A stretch of DNA of 64,000 bases from the NCBI RefSeq assembly GCF_007004655.1, contig NZ_ML660094.1, positions 267,715 to 331,714 on the forward strand, written 5' to 3'. The stretch is from Exilibacterium tricleocarpae. Its GTDB lineage: Bacteria > Pseudomonadota > Gammaproteobacteria > Pseudomonadales > Cellvibrionaceae. Shown one piece after another: positions 1 through 7,261 of this stretch (positions are counted from its first letter, which is position 1; every line of letters begins with the position of its first letter). The notes beneath the pieces were generated by a model, which saw only the letters and a program-made list of their open reading frames with translations, ran no database searches and had not been told where the DNA came from. A program made the translations under genes and the position numbers.

Positions 1-2
1 TG

Positions 3-509
3 GCCTCGATTACCCAGGTAACGGCGCAGACCGATCCGTTGGCGGCCCTGCGTATGGCGGAGAACATCACCTCGTCCTCTGATAAAAGAAACGCTATCGA
101 CAGCATTACCCATAGCTGGTCCAGCCGCGATCCCACCGAGGCGGCCCGGTGGGCCAGCAATATCAAGGACAGCGCCCAGCGCGCCTCTGCCATTCAGATC
201 GCGGCGGGCCAGTGGGCGCGCTACGATCCGGACGCTGCCAGCAGTTGGGTACTGGGCCTCAACGACACCGAGGCCAGGGACAGGGCTCTTGTTAATCTGG
301 TTAACCGACACGGCAGCTCAGCGGATTTTGCCCTGCCGCTGGCTAACGCTATCAAATCCGACCAGCAGCGGGTGCAGGCGGTCACCTCCATGGCGTTGAA
401 CCTGGCCCGCTACGACAGGGCAAAGGCAGAGCGTATGGTGGACCAGGCCAATATCGATGCCGAGGCCCGCGCGCAGATCAAACAGCACCTGGCTCGGAAC
501 AGAAGGTAG
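3..509 (+). CDS. Helical-repeat protein, 3' part only
   Basis: The reading frame is open at the left edge of the window, so this is the C-terminal part of a longer protein; the first internal start-like codon is a TTG at 39. The visible part is made of repeated helical units with a tryptophan, a DP pair and an A-A-x-W motif (DPTEAARWASNI, then DPDAASSWVLGL), each followed by an arginine-rich helix. This pattern resembles HEAT-like or TPR-like helical repeat proteins. I do not recognise a specific family and assign no function. It runs convergently to the next gene, with a short GC-rich hairpin between them. Confidence 0.6.
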   Translation, partial: ASITQVTAQTDPLAALRMAENITSSSDKRNAIDSITHSWSSRDPTEAARWASNIKDSAQRASAIQIAAGQWARYDPDAASSWVLGLNDTEARDRALVNLVNRHGSSADFALPLANAIKSDQQRVQAVTSMALNLARYDRAKAERMVDQANIDAEARAQIKQHLARNRR

Positions 510-514
510 TGCGG

Positions 515-535
515 CCGGCAGCTTCAGACTGCCGG
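515..535. other. Hairpin between convergent genes
   Basis: CCGGCAG (515-521) and CTGCCGG (529-535) form a perfect 7-bp stem with a 7-nt loop, placed between two convergent genes. It could act as a bidirectional 3' end, but there is no T tract on either side, so terminator activity is an inference. Confidence 0.35.
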
Positions 536-584
536 TAATATTCTCGCAACCAACAGCCGTTGGGCAATTTGGCAAGAGGGCCGG

Positions 585-2276
585 CTAAAGCACCTGCTCC
601 GGTACATCAATGCGCCTGAACATGTAATTGGCCGGGTTAAAATTGATGGCGTCGTGATAAACCAACCCCTGGTAATCGACAGCAGTCAGTTGGAATGCCT
701 TGGTCCGATTATCGTCTTCCCCGAAACTCATCAGGTAATCAGCGCCAACCGGCGTCAGGTTGGATGCGAACTGAAGAAAATGCGGATTGGCCGCGTCATA
801 GACGAGAAAAGCGTTGGAAAAGCGGTGCAACTGGTAAGTCCCGGCTTCCAGTTCGAAAAAAAAGCTCAAGTAAAAGCAGGTGGGGTGAAAAATGGCCTGG
901 CCGCCGGGCGCGGGGTTGGGCAGTAGATTCCCGGCCCATGGATTGGTATGGGGAATTTGCATAGCGCGGACGACTAATCTGCACAAACTACCCCTGACAA
1001 GTTGATGCCGCAGTGCCGCGATAAATTTATCCCGATCCGCCATAGTGACATTGCCTAGAGGAATCCCCAGGTAGGCTGCAACCTGCGGCCGGACATCATT
1101 CGGGTTTCCTGTGAGGTAATTGTTGACGGCGTCTACAAAGGCATCGTCATTGATCAGTGCATCGTAGGCTGCATTTCGATCGGCTGGAACAGGGCCCGCA
1201 AAGGCCGGTTGTTGCGCCACATCGAGTGCCGCATCTGCAAGCTGAAAGTTAAAGTCGAAGATCCGCTGATATAAAATCTTAACGTGACCTACACCCTGCC
1301 ATCGGTTTAATCCGCCGTTCCATATTAAAGGACCGCTGGATGAAAATACCGTGTTTATCGGCCCCGGAATATGGTCGCTATAGTATTGCAGGATACGTAC
1401 AAAGCAGTCGCGCTGGTTATTGGTCGCCGGATCAGTATTGGGTTGAAACTCTTCCACCAAAAAGCGCCGCCCGCGTGGAAACTGATGCACCGCCTGACCG
1501 CCAAGCCCGCGAACGGCGCGCAACACTGTAAAAGGTCGGCTGTTTGGAGCGACGCCATAAACAGCGCACAATGTATCGCCGTCCATAAAAAAACCGTAGT
1601 TTTTCTCGATCCGGTCGGAAACGTTACTGCCGTAATAGAATTCGGCACCGAGGTGTGGCAGGTTATTTCGGAATTCCAACTCGGTAATCTTTACAAATAA
1701 TGCTCTGTTGGGCGTTGTGATATCGCCCGGGGTAAACGGTAGTCTTGCAGGTGTATAGCCACCATAGATACGGTGGTGGGGACCGGGCACATTTCGAAAA
1801 CTATCGGGCTGGTAGCGGTGGGAGTGAATAAAAAACCTGCCATCGGCACTGAAAATACGCGGATCTTCATAGCCGTCACTGTCGGGCAGGATATAATCAT
1901 TGACAACGTTGAATGCCACCGCCAGGTTGCCAAGATTGGCAATGTCCAAGGTAACCTCAGCCACGCCGATACCGTCGAAATAGCGCCCGCCACGGCCATC
2001 GGGCACCTGTCCCTCCAGGGTCGCCTGACCGTCGGGAAACCCCCAACCGGAACCCCAAGGCGTACCGGCTTGTCCGGGGTGAGTAGGCGGCGGATTTGCA
2101 AAAGCCCAAACGGGACCGCCGACTTTATGAACCATTGCCCGGTAGACTACCAGGTACCGGGCAATGGTGCCTGCTAAGCCTATCTGCAACCAGCTGTTGT
2201 TGAACTTGACAACTTGATTTCTCGGCACGCCTGGAAGCGTCGCCAATAACCGTGCGGTAAAATCAAAATTCAGCAT
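585..2276 (-). CDS. Putative beta-propeller protein, GH130-like motifs
   Basis: A 563-residue protein without a signal peptide. Several segments resemble the five-bladed beta-propeller of the GH130 family and its relatives: YEDPRIFSADGRFFI near residue 137, EKNYGFFMDGDTL near residue 225 (compare EKNW-PF in GH130), and RWQGVGHVKI near residue 325 (compare the LGxGH segment). An insertion of about 100 residues with predicted helices follows (AAYDALINDDAF onwards). If the likeness is real the protein acts on or binds a glycan; catalytic residues cannot be confirmed by eye. The start at 2276 has a TGGAG ribosome-binding site. It is the last gene of the minus-strand R-body region, and its link to R-bodies is unknown. 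Confidence 0.45.
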   Translation of the reverse strand: MLNFDFTARLLATLPGVPRNQVVKFNNSWLQIGLAGTIARYLVVYRAMVHKVGGPVWAFANPPPTHPGQAGTPWGSGWGFPDGQATLEGQVPDGRGGRYFDGIGVAEVTLDIANLGNLAVAFNVVNDYILPDSDGYEDPRIFSADGRFFIHSHRYQPDSFRNVPGPHHRIYGGYTPARLPFTPGDITTPNRALFVKITELEFRNNLPHLGAEFYYGSNVSDRIEKNYGFFMDGDTLCAVYGVAPNSRPFTVLRAVRGLGGQAVHQFPRGRRFLVEEFQPNTDPATNNQRDCFVRILQYYSDHIPGPINTVFSSSGPLIWNGGLNRWQGVGHVKILYQRIFDFNFQLADAALDVAQQPAFAGPVPADRNAAYDALINDDAFVDAVNNYLTGNPNDVRPQVAAYLGIPLGNVTMADRDKFIAALRHQLVRGSLCRLVVRAMQIPHTNPWAGNLLPNPAPGGQAIFHPTCFYLSFFFELEAGTYQLHRFSNAFLVYDAANPHFLQFASNLTPVGADYLMSFGEDDNRTKAFQLTAVDYQGLVYHDAINFNPANYMFRRIDVPEQVL

Positions 2277-2328
2277 AGCTGACTACTCCATACTGTGGTC
2301 AGAGTGATACCTCTTTGTGTGGTCACTT

Positions 2329-2943
2329 TCATTTCTTCTTATCCTCCACATAAATCGTGGCCTCTGTTTCGTCTGGTTCTGCATAGGGGTCCAGCGGGCC
2401 TAATTCGACGGTTTGTTTTTTAAAATCTGCAAAATCAAGAGTTACCGTTTCTTCGTCGTTTTCCGGGGGTAATGGTGGGTCAGACGGCACGCCGGGTATA
2501 GCGGGCGAAGGAACCGGGGAATCTTCCTGGTCAAATGTAAATGCTTTGACTTCAAGGTATCGATTATCGATAACTAAATGCAATTGCTCGAGCGCCTTGT
2601 TATAGACAATCGCCTGCTGCTTTTTCTCGCCGAAATCCCAATTATTAACTTCTTTTTCCGGGTCCGGCGCGTAAATTAGAAGTTGGGACAACGTGTATTT
2701 CGTATCGGTTTCAGTTCGAAGAAAGTCACCGGCAACCGACTTGGCATTTGCATTATTCTCTTCCGTTTTATCAATACGATAAGTTTCGTAGTTGGAAACT
2801 GCCGAGAGGTAAAGCTTATTGCCGTTATTAAACAGGGATTTTTGATCTTCGCTAAGAGAACCATACTCAATGACATCGCCGTAAGCTTGCTCATAGCTCA
2901 TTTCGGGCTGAACCACCTCATCTCCACCTTTCGTATTGGCCAT
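2329..2943 (-). CDS. Hypothetical protein of the R-body locus
   Basis: A 204-residue acidic protein of unknown family. The N-terminal two thirds look alpha-helical (SLSEDQKSLFNNGNKLYL, NNANAKSVAGDFLR). A proline-rich linker (SPVPSPAIPGVPSDPPLPP) separates this from an acidic tail ending in DKKK. There is no signal peptide or membrane segment. It lies 52 bp upstream of the propeller gene on the same strand and could be co-transcribed with it. A possible sigma-54 site (3002-3016) lies 59 bp before the start codon. I do not recognise it; a soluble accessory protein is all that can be said. Confidence 0.6.
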   Translation of the reverse strand: MANTKGGDEVVQPEMSYEQAYGDVIEYGSLSEDQKSLFNNGNKLYLSAVSNYETYRIDKTEENNANAKSVAGDFLRTETDTKYTLSQLLIYAPDPEKEVNNWDFGEKKQQAIVYNKALEQLHLVIDNRYLEVKAFTFDQEDSPVPSPAIPGVPSDPPLPPENDEETVTLDFADFKKQTVELGPLDPYAEPDETEATIYVEDKKK

Positions 2944-3001
2944 GCGTGTGTACTCTTTGTTAGGTCAGCGTTTATCCGATTACAGCTGATACCTAACACG
3001 A

Positions 3002-3016
3002 GCATAATGTATGCCA
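3002..3016 (-). promoter_or_regulatory. Possible sigma-54 promoter for the gene at 2943
   Basis: Read on the minus strand the site is TGGCATACATTATGC: GG and GC are separated by exactly 10 nt and the -24 part is TGGCAT, but the -12 part is ATGC instead of TTGC. The expected start of transcription is near 2990, giving a leader of about 48 nt. It is weaker than the other sites of the locus. Confidence 0.4.
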
Positions 3017-3190
3017 ATCGCCTTATAAGGCGGCTTCACCGGAAAATTGAAAGGCCGTCAGTTAAAACGTATTGGTTGTGGCCAAATTCGTCCAGCGGCT
3101 TAACTTCGGTGGGGACTTTCGTCCAATGCCACCAATCTACTCCCTTATATTGCCAGCCGTTGATACTAGAGCAGGTTTCTCTACCTTTCC

Positions 3191-3240
3191 TGGCATCAAA
3201 CTTGCGACGGCACCAAACTTGCGACGGCACCAAACTTGCG
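3191..3240 (+). promoter_or_regulatory. Three tandem sigma-54-type promoter elements
   Basis: Three copies of a 16-nt element follow each other at a period of exactly 17 bp: TGGCATCAAACTTGCG at 3191, then CGGCACCAAACTTGCG at 3208 and again at 3225. Each keeps the sigma-54 GG-N10-GC spacing with a near-consensus TTGC -12 element. The last copy would start transcription near 3251, about 20 nt before the ATG at 3272. The arrangement suggests duplication of a promoter core, giving either redundant polymerase binding or a decoy. Confidence 0.6.
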
Positions 3241-3271
3241 TATATAGGCAGAAAAACATAGGACCCGATAA

Positions 3272-4021
3272 ATGAGTGAGACTATTATTTCTAACTTCGA
3301 GTACGAACGTATGTTAAAAATTCTTCTACCTTCTCTTAAGGAAAACCAGATTGCCGTGCTGCAGTCGTGGAAAGCCAAACAGCGCGCTTACTACGCGTCC
3401 TGGGAGAGTTTTAGTCTGTGCAAGATAAAAGCAACGGCACTCAAGGTCAAGGAACACTCGGCTGTTCTCGCCGGGTTTGAAGATACGATAAGAGGCAGCA
3501 TCTCAAGCATATTCCTCGAAATACCTGACCCGGAGACGATTACCGGTCGCTGGGACGCCGGCCGGGAAAAAGCTGAGACGGTCGAACGCGAAAAAGCCAT
3601 TATCGCTATCAATAAAATCGTATGCCAAAGCTACGAAGACTTATGGAAGAACCTTGACCAGGTGCACGAATTTTTAGAGTCCGTGGGTGAGTGCGATTGC
3701 TCTATTGTAGCCACTGAAGAGAATCACGCAGTAGAGAGCCAGACCACAAGTAGCCCCGAGATAAAAACCACAGATAAAGCCATTGACACAAGGTCAGAAA
3801 CGCTTTTAAAAACAAGCCCGGAATGGCAATCCGAAAAGTCACACAATATTGAACCGAAAAAGTCTGTAAAGCCAGGGGATAAACTCCAACCAGTTGACAC
3901 GGCTGGAACGGGCTCTGTGAATCAAACACCCAGTACCTATCGCACAAACGACGCTACACCTGGTGATCAAAAACAACGTCCGTCGAACACCGCCTTTTTA
4001 TGGACTGACGACGATATCTAA
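3272..4021 (+). CDS. Hypothetical protein, divergent arm of R-body locus
   Basis: A 249-residue protein with two parts. Residues 1 to about 145 are predicted helical with regularly spaced charged residues (NFEYERMLKILLPSLKENQI, GREKAETVEREKAIIAINKI). Residues about 150-249 are a low-complexity Ser/Thr/Lys/Pro-rich tail ending in LWTDDDI. There is no signal peptide. It is transcribed away from the main reb genes, directly behind the three tandem sigma-54-type elements, and is followed 36 bp later by a small gene on the same strand. I do not recognise the family. The shared promoter type suggests it is expressed together with the R-body genes. Confidence 0.65.
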   Translation: MSETIISNFEYERMLKILLPSLKENQIAVLQSWKAKQRAYYASWESFSLCKIKATALKVKEHSAVLAGFEDTIRGSISSIFLEIPDPETITGRWDAGREKAETVEREKAIIAINKIVCQSYEDLWKNLDQVHEFLESVGECDCSIVATEENHAVESQTTSSPEIKTTDKAIDTRSETLLKTSPEWQSEKSHNIEPKKSVKPGDKLQPVDTAGTGSVNQTPSTYRTNDATPGDQKQRPSNTAFLWTDDDI

Positions 4022-4057
4022 TGCTGAAATCAAAACTTCATTGATCAGAGAAAAACA

Positions 4058-4261
4058 ATGAACTTAAACTCAGGCAATAACTGGGATACAAGCAGCCCCG
4101 TTGATCCGACGGCCGTGATAAAGTTGAGTTTGAACAGCTTACTTGCCACAGCCACACCTTACAACTTGCTCCAACCCCTTTCTGCACAATACGAAAAGTT
4201 TGTAGCAACGCCTAGCAAGACCGCTTTGGGTAAGCTAGGAATTGCTGCGGAAAAAACCTAA
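4058..4261 (+). CDS. Hypothetical small protein, R-body locus
   Basis: A 67-residue protein in operon position behind the gene ending at 4021 (36-bp gap); a purine-rich CAGAGAAAAACA precedes the ATG. The sequence (KLSLNSLLATATPYNLLQPL, then AQYEKFVATPSK) suggests one amphipathic helix and no membrane span. The small size and composition resemble the other small proteins of the locus, but I can align it with none of them. It ends convergently with the minus-strand gene at 4360. Confidence 0.5.
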   Translation: MNLNSGNNWDTSSPVDPTAVIKLSLNSLLATATPYNLLQPLSAQYEKFVATPSKTALGKLGIAAEKT

Positions 4262-4359
4262 AATCAAGAGAGGCTTGTGACTCGGACAGGCTGGTAGCCT
4301 ATTGACGACAAGATAGACCGGAAATTTCCAGCAAAAATAGGGCTCCGAATCCACCTTAG

Positions 4360-4716
4360 CTAACCACTATGATCAGACCCGCTGTAATGTTGGGCATCTT
4401 TTAACTTATGAAGCAGCTCCAGCGTTTCTGTCAATTGTGTCAACTTACTCGTGGGTGGCTCTGTGGTGGCTGTTTCGATGAGCTGTTGATAGTCTGTGCC
4501 CATAGCCGGGTTTGCCAACCATTTGGCATAGGCACTGCCTACGGCGGTGGTATTTATGGTGGCCCGGTTTTTAAGGGTATCTACAACATCCTGAACGGCC
4601 AGCGATATTGATTGAATCGGCATTAAATCACTGAGGTCTAATACCTTCAGTGTCATTTGATCCGTATCGGCGGACGAACCCTCACGACCGGCTGCATAGT
4701 ATTCTAAATTATCCAC
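4360..4716 (-). CDS. AVQD/AKWLA-core protein, copy 1
   Basis: A 118-residue protein. Residues 34 to about 72 (QSISLAVQDVVDTL... AYAKWLANPA) closely match the core of the protein at 7874-8179 (QSIALAVQDATDLM... ASAKWLAEPA), so the two are paralogs. The core is helical and rich in Ala, Thr and small residues, like RebB proteins, and it occurs only within this R-body cluster of the window. It probably belongs to the wider RebB/'killing trait' group or is a partner subunit. The start is a GTG at 4716 with GTGGGAAT upstream, 21 bp after the preceding gene. Membership of the RebB family is inference. Confidence 0.6.
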   Translation of the reverse strand: MDNLEYYAAGREGSSADTDQMTLKVLDLSDLMPIQSISLAVQDVVDTLKNRATINTTAVGSAYAKWLANPAMGTDYQQLIETATTEPPTSKLTQLTETLELLHKLKDAQHYSGSDHSG

Positions 4717-4737
4717 GATTGATTCCCACTCTGTGAC

Positions 4738-5082
4738 TTAGCCGGGCATATTCGCTATGGAGTTTTTCACCCCATATAGCCAGGCGATGAGGTCCTGCAG
4801 GCCATCGGCATTAATGGACATACTGACTTCACCGGTTTGCGGCATTTTCAGAAATGACGCCCCGTTTACCTGCACAGTCATTGCCAGTGTTTTTTCTCCC
4901 GGCCGATATTCAAAAGACCAGTCGCCTGCAGGCAGCGGGGGTTGACTGCCATCCGTGTCCGCTGGAGGCGTTAACTTGCCGCCAATCTTTACCAGTGGGC
5001 GAACCCCGGAATCACTTGTAGAGCTGGAAGCCCCTTCTGCTGGTGAACTAGTTGAACCAGGGTCTTTCACTTCGTTAGCCAT
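4738..5082 (-). CDS. Hypothetical protein, R-body locus
   Basis: A 114-residue protein. The first 45 residues are a Ser/Pro-rich low-complexity region. The rest looks like a small beta-rich domain (DWSFEYRPGEKTLAMTVQVN, then MPQTGEVSMSINADGL) ending in a helix. No signal peptide. The ATG at 5082 has a strong AAGGGGAA ribosome-binding site. It lies between the divergent RebB-like gene and the AVQD copy 1 gene in a tight minus-strand run (29 and 21 bp gaps), which argues for one transcript with rebB. Family unknown. Confidence 0.6.
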   Translation of the reverse strand: MANEVKDPGSTSSPAEGASSSTSDSGVRPLVKIGGKLTPPADTDGSQPPLPAGDWSFEYRPGEKTLAMTVQVNGASFLKMPQTGEVSMSINADGLQDLIAWLYGVKNSIANMPG

Positions 5083-5111
5083 GATATTTCCCCTTAAATC
5101 GTATTACCCGG

Positions 5112-5318
5112 TTAGGATGCAAGAATCTTCGCGCAGGTGGCAGCCATTGCCGATGATCCCATGGATTGTGACGCGTAATGATTGGCACTGTTGTTTAACA
5201 TACTTAAAGATATCGATTCAGCCAAAGCACCAAAAGCAATGCCTCTGGAAGTAGAGAAAGAAAAACGAAAGACTTCATCATTAACTTTTGATTCGTCCAT
5301 TTTTTGATTGTCAGCCAT
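5112..5318 (-). CDS. Divergent RebB-like R-body protein
   Basis: A 68-residue protein. Its C-terminal half (GIAFGALAESISLSMLNNSA, then HYASQSMGSSAMAATCAKIL) can be laid over the canonical RebB core in this locus: a helix starting (A)xAxGxL, a run of small and Met residues with asparagines, a position matching YAQQQ (here YASQS), and a final helix matching TLGITKLF. Overall identity is low. The N-terminal 25 residues differ from other RebBs (DNQKMDESKVNDEVF). It lies 38 bp downstream of a clear rebB gene. Best reading: a specialised or minor R-body subunit. Confidence 0.55.
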   Translation of the reverse strand: MADNQKMDESKVNDEVFRFSFSTSRGIAFGALAESISLSMLNNSANHYASQSMGSSAMAATCAKILAS

Positions 5319-5356
5319 AGTAGTCGCTCAAATTGGTTGTCTAGTTTAAGGGGTGT

Positions 5357-5575
5357 TTACAGCACGGAGAACATTTTCTTGATTCCCAAGGTAGTCGCCG
5401 CCTGAAACTGTATATTGGTCTGCTGCTGAGCATAGACAGCGTTAATCGACATCATGGAAGCTGAATTGCTGAGCGTTTGGTATAAATTCGCCATCGCCAC
5501 TGCCGGCGATTGTGCGATAATGCCAGCATTAACTGTAGCAATTGCATCTACAGCTTGTTTATTCACCTCATCCAT
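5357..5575 (-). CDS. RebB family R-body protein (second type)
   Basis: A 72-residue RebB-family ('killing trait') protein. R-bodies are coiled protein ribbons that unroll on a signal such as low pH and can rupture membranes; RebA and RebB are the known structural subunits in Caedibacter. The hallmark layout is present: VNKQAVDAIATVN at the start, SPAVAMANLYQTLSNS in the middle, NAVYAQQQTN, then TTLGIKKMF at the end. It differs from the other two clear RebBs through most of the central segment (ASMMSINA instead of VAMAAANA), so it is not a recent duplicate. It lies 82 bp downstream of the rebB at 5658-5882 and is probably read from the same sigma-54 promoter. Confidence 0.85.
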   Translation of the reverse strand: MDEVNKQAVDAIATVNAGIIAQSPAVAMANLYQTLSNSASMMSINAVYAQQQTNIQFQAATTLGIKKMFSVL

Positions 5576-5624
5576 TAACAGTCCTCAATGCTCGCGTATA
5601 CTCTTATCCACAAGGGTGGAGAGA

Positions 5625-5651
5625 TAGCGGTTAAGACAAGCATAACCGCTA
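5625..5651 (-). other. Stem-loop directly after rebB
   Basis: TAGCGGTTA (5625-5633) and TAACCGCTA (5643-5651) form a perfect 9-bp stem with a 9-nt loop, starting 6 nt after the stop of the rebB at 5658. No T tract follows in the direction of transcription (TCTCTCC). It could protect or partly terminate the rebB transcript. Confidence 0.5.
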
Positions 5652-5657
5652 TTTCGG

Positions 5658-5882
5658 TTACTTGTTTTGCTCAAAAAGTTTGGTGATGCCCAAAGTGCTG
5701 GCAGCTTGGTAAGTCACATTTGCCTGCTGCTGGGCATAAACTGCGTTAGCGGCTGCCATAGCAACGGAGTTGCCTATCGTTTGGTATAGGCTACCCATTG
5801 CCATAGCCGGAGCTTCAGCCAGTACTTTGGTGTTGGTGATAGTGATCGCGTCGGTTACTTGGTTGTTTACGGAATCAGCCAT
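5658..5882 (-). CDS. RebB family R-body protein
   Basis: A 74-residue RebB-family protein and a likely main structural subunit of the R-body ribbon. It has all expected segments: MADSVNNQVTDAITITNTKV, then APAMAMGSLYQTIGNSVAMA, NAVYAQQQANV and STLGITKLF. Over the first 70 residues it differs at only 11 positions from the RebB at 7308-7550. There is no signal peptide, as expected for a cytoplasmic self-assembling protein. The gene is preceded by a perfect sigma-54 promoter (5953-5968) and followed by a stem-loop, then by a second rebB, the divergent RebB-like gene and two accessory genes on the same strand. Confidence 0.9.
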   Translation of the reverse strand: MADSVNNQVTDAITITNTKVLAEAPAMAMGSLYQTIGNSVAMAAANAVYAQQQANVTYQAASTLGITKLFEQNK

Positions 5883-5952
5883 TGTATTTTCTCTTGTTAA
5901 GGTTAATGAATTTTCATAGTTATCTTTCGTCGATAACTATATCGGTTGATAG

Positions 5953-5968
5953 AGCAATGGCCGTGCCA
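5953..5968 (-). promoter_or_regulatory. Consensus sigma-54 promoter of rebB
   Basis: On the minus strand the sequence reads TGGCACGGCCATTGCT, which fits TGGCACG-N4-TTGCT at every fixed position. Transcription should start near 5941, leaving a leader of about 60 nt before the rebB ATG at 5882. Such promoters need an AAA+ activator, and one is encoded at 9607-10623. Confidence 0.8.
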
Positions 5969-6335
5969 GAAAAAAACTGCAGCAACCGGGAAAGGCAACT
6001 AGGTACCGCGTGCTGCCTGGCCTACAGAATCACTTTGATAAACGGAATTTCAGAAAAAAACGTCGGTGGTCGTTTCTGACCATATCGAGACTATTGTTGG
6101 ATAAAAGGCTCCAGCAAATAATTGCGAAACCAAAGCGAAAGTCTGTAAATTTAGGTATAGATATCTGCCCAGCATACCCATTGCACCCTTAACCCGCTCT
6201 GTCAACCTGCATGAAACGCGATGTAATTTTGGGGCCCGTGGCTCCGGCCGGCTTTTCGGAATGCACCGTAAAACAGACTCAGGCCGGTTTGGCTGGAAGG
6301 GAATCGTCTTGCTGGGCTGAACTTTTCTTCTTCAT
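5969..6335. other. Non-coding stretch upstream of the rebB promoter
   Basis: This 367-bp stretch lies between the gene ending at 6336 and the sigma-54 promoter. I see no gene with a credible start or composition. Its position, upstream of a sigma-54 promoter, is where activator and IHF sites would be expected, but I could not identify one with confidence. Confidence 0.4.
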
Positions 6336-6941
6336 CTAAATTTTTAGAACAAAAGTCACGGGAAGTCCGGTATCGGCCTGAATTTCTCTTTCAAAGCCAA
6401 AGGCCGTAAATATGTCATAGTAATCGGGGTTGGGAATAACCACTGCCAGCCCGCTGAGAGACTGGGCAAGCGCAAATTGGGTACATAGCTCTATTTGTCG
6501 GGAGAGTATGGGGTTCGCGTCAAAATTTTTTAAAGCGACGGCATTCTCTACCCTGACAATGACCAGATAATTATAGGCCGCCGCCAGTATTAGCTCGCTT
6601 AAAAAGCTGTCCTCCGCTTTTATGGAACAATAACCAAGCCGAGTCACGACGTTATTTTCAATCCAGTATTCCAAGGCAAGCTTATCATCGAGAGCCGTCG
6701 GATCAAATTTTCCTTGCTGTTTTTGCAACCAACGATTCAGGCAGAAAGACGACAATAGGCACATCGCCTGCGGGCGTATAGCCTGAATCAGGGAAAAATC
6801 GCGAATTCCAAGTTTCTTTACCTGATAGAAGGCCGGTGGTGAGGGGTGTACCAGCAGGCCTTCACAGAAATCAACAAATTCGGAGTCCGGGCCGATAAAC
6901 TGGGCTGATCTGCCTGTATAGGGTCTGTTATTTTTCTTCAT
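6336..6941 (-). CDS. Hypothetical protein, possible GNAT-like fold
   Basis: A 201-residue protein of unknown family within the R-body locus. The ATG at 6941 is preferred over upstream TTG codons. The C-terminal part (QFALAQSLSGLAVVIPNPDY, then IFTAFGFEREIQADTGLP) recalls the last strands of GNAT acetyltransferases, where an aromatic-GF segment is followed by a beta strand, but the acetyl-CoA loop (Q/RxxGxG/A) is not visible. The N-terminal part has SPPAFYQVKKLGIRDFSLIQ. It is soluble, with no signal peptide. It lies 30 bp behind the gene at 6972-7232, so the two are likely co-transcribed from the sigma-54 promoter at 7628. Confidence 0.55.
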   Translation of the reverse strand: MKKNNRPYTGRSAQFIGPDSEFVDFCEGLLVHPSPPAFYQVKKLGIRDFSLIQAIRPQAMCLLSSFCLNRWLQKQQGKFDPTALDDKLALEYWIENNVVTRLGYCSIKAEDSFLSELILAAAYNYLVIVRVENAVALKNFDANPILSRQIELCTQFALAQSLSGLAVVIPNPDYYDIFTAFGFEREIQADTGLPVTFVLKI

Positions 6942-6971
6942 TATAAGTGCCAACAAATTAGACGGGGTTGC

Positions 6972-7232
6972 CTACTCCTGACCACTGTCCTGGATATCCT
7001 TCCAGACATTTTCGGCGTAGTTAAAGTAGTTCTCTATTGCCGGAGGCTCCACGGCTTTGATTTTAGCCGGGTCTATCATCTGCGGAATAACCAACTCCAC
7101 CGGGGTAAAAGCGGGGATGTCGCAACTTGAGGCCGCAAATCGAATAAGATCATTGGAATCAGCTATCAGTTTATCGGCCTGCTGTTTGGTATGTTCTGGG
7201 GATGCAAGCTTGCTGGTAATACCATCGATCAT
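6972..7232 (-). CDS. Hypothetical small protein, R-body locus
   Basis: An 86-residue protein. The start is set at the ATG at 7232 because a clear AAGGAG lies just upstream; longer readings have no ribosome-binding site. The sequence (SPEHTKQQADKLIADSNDLI, then IPAFTPVELVIPQMIDPAKI) shows a helical first half and a proline-rich middle. It follows a rebB gene and its stem-loop on the same strand, 75 bp away. Family not recognised. Confidence 0.6.
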   Translation of the reverse strand: MIDGITSKLASPEHTKQQADKLIADSNDLIRFAASSCDIPAFTPVELVIPQMIDPAKIKAVEPPAIENYFNYAENVWKDIQDSGQE

Positions 7233-7261
7233 AACAACTCCTTTAAATATTTGAGGTAAAG

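Larger units (their letters stand above)
2944..3271. other. Divergent regulatory region, 328 bp
   Basis: This gap separates the leftward gene starting at 2943 from the rightward gene starting at 3272. It holds one weak sigma-54-type site on the minus strand (3002-3016), an imperfect inverted repeat in the minus-strand leader (GTTAGGT 2959-2965 and ACCTAAC 2991-2997), and three tandem sigma-54-type sites on the plus strand (3191-3240). No convincing gene was seen in it. Confidence 0.6.

Noticed and set aside
3036..3233. Minus-strand open frame of 65 codons with a Trp-rich segment (WQYKGVDWWHWTK).
   Set aside because: It overlaps the tandem sigma-54 elements and has no ribosome-binding site or recognisable family. 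A gene remnant cannot be excluded, but there is not enough to call it.
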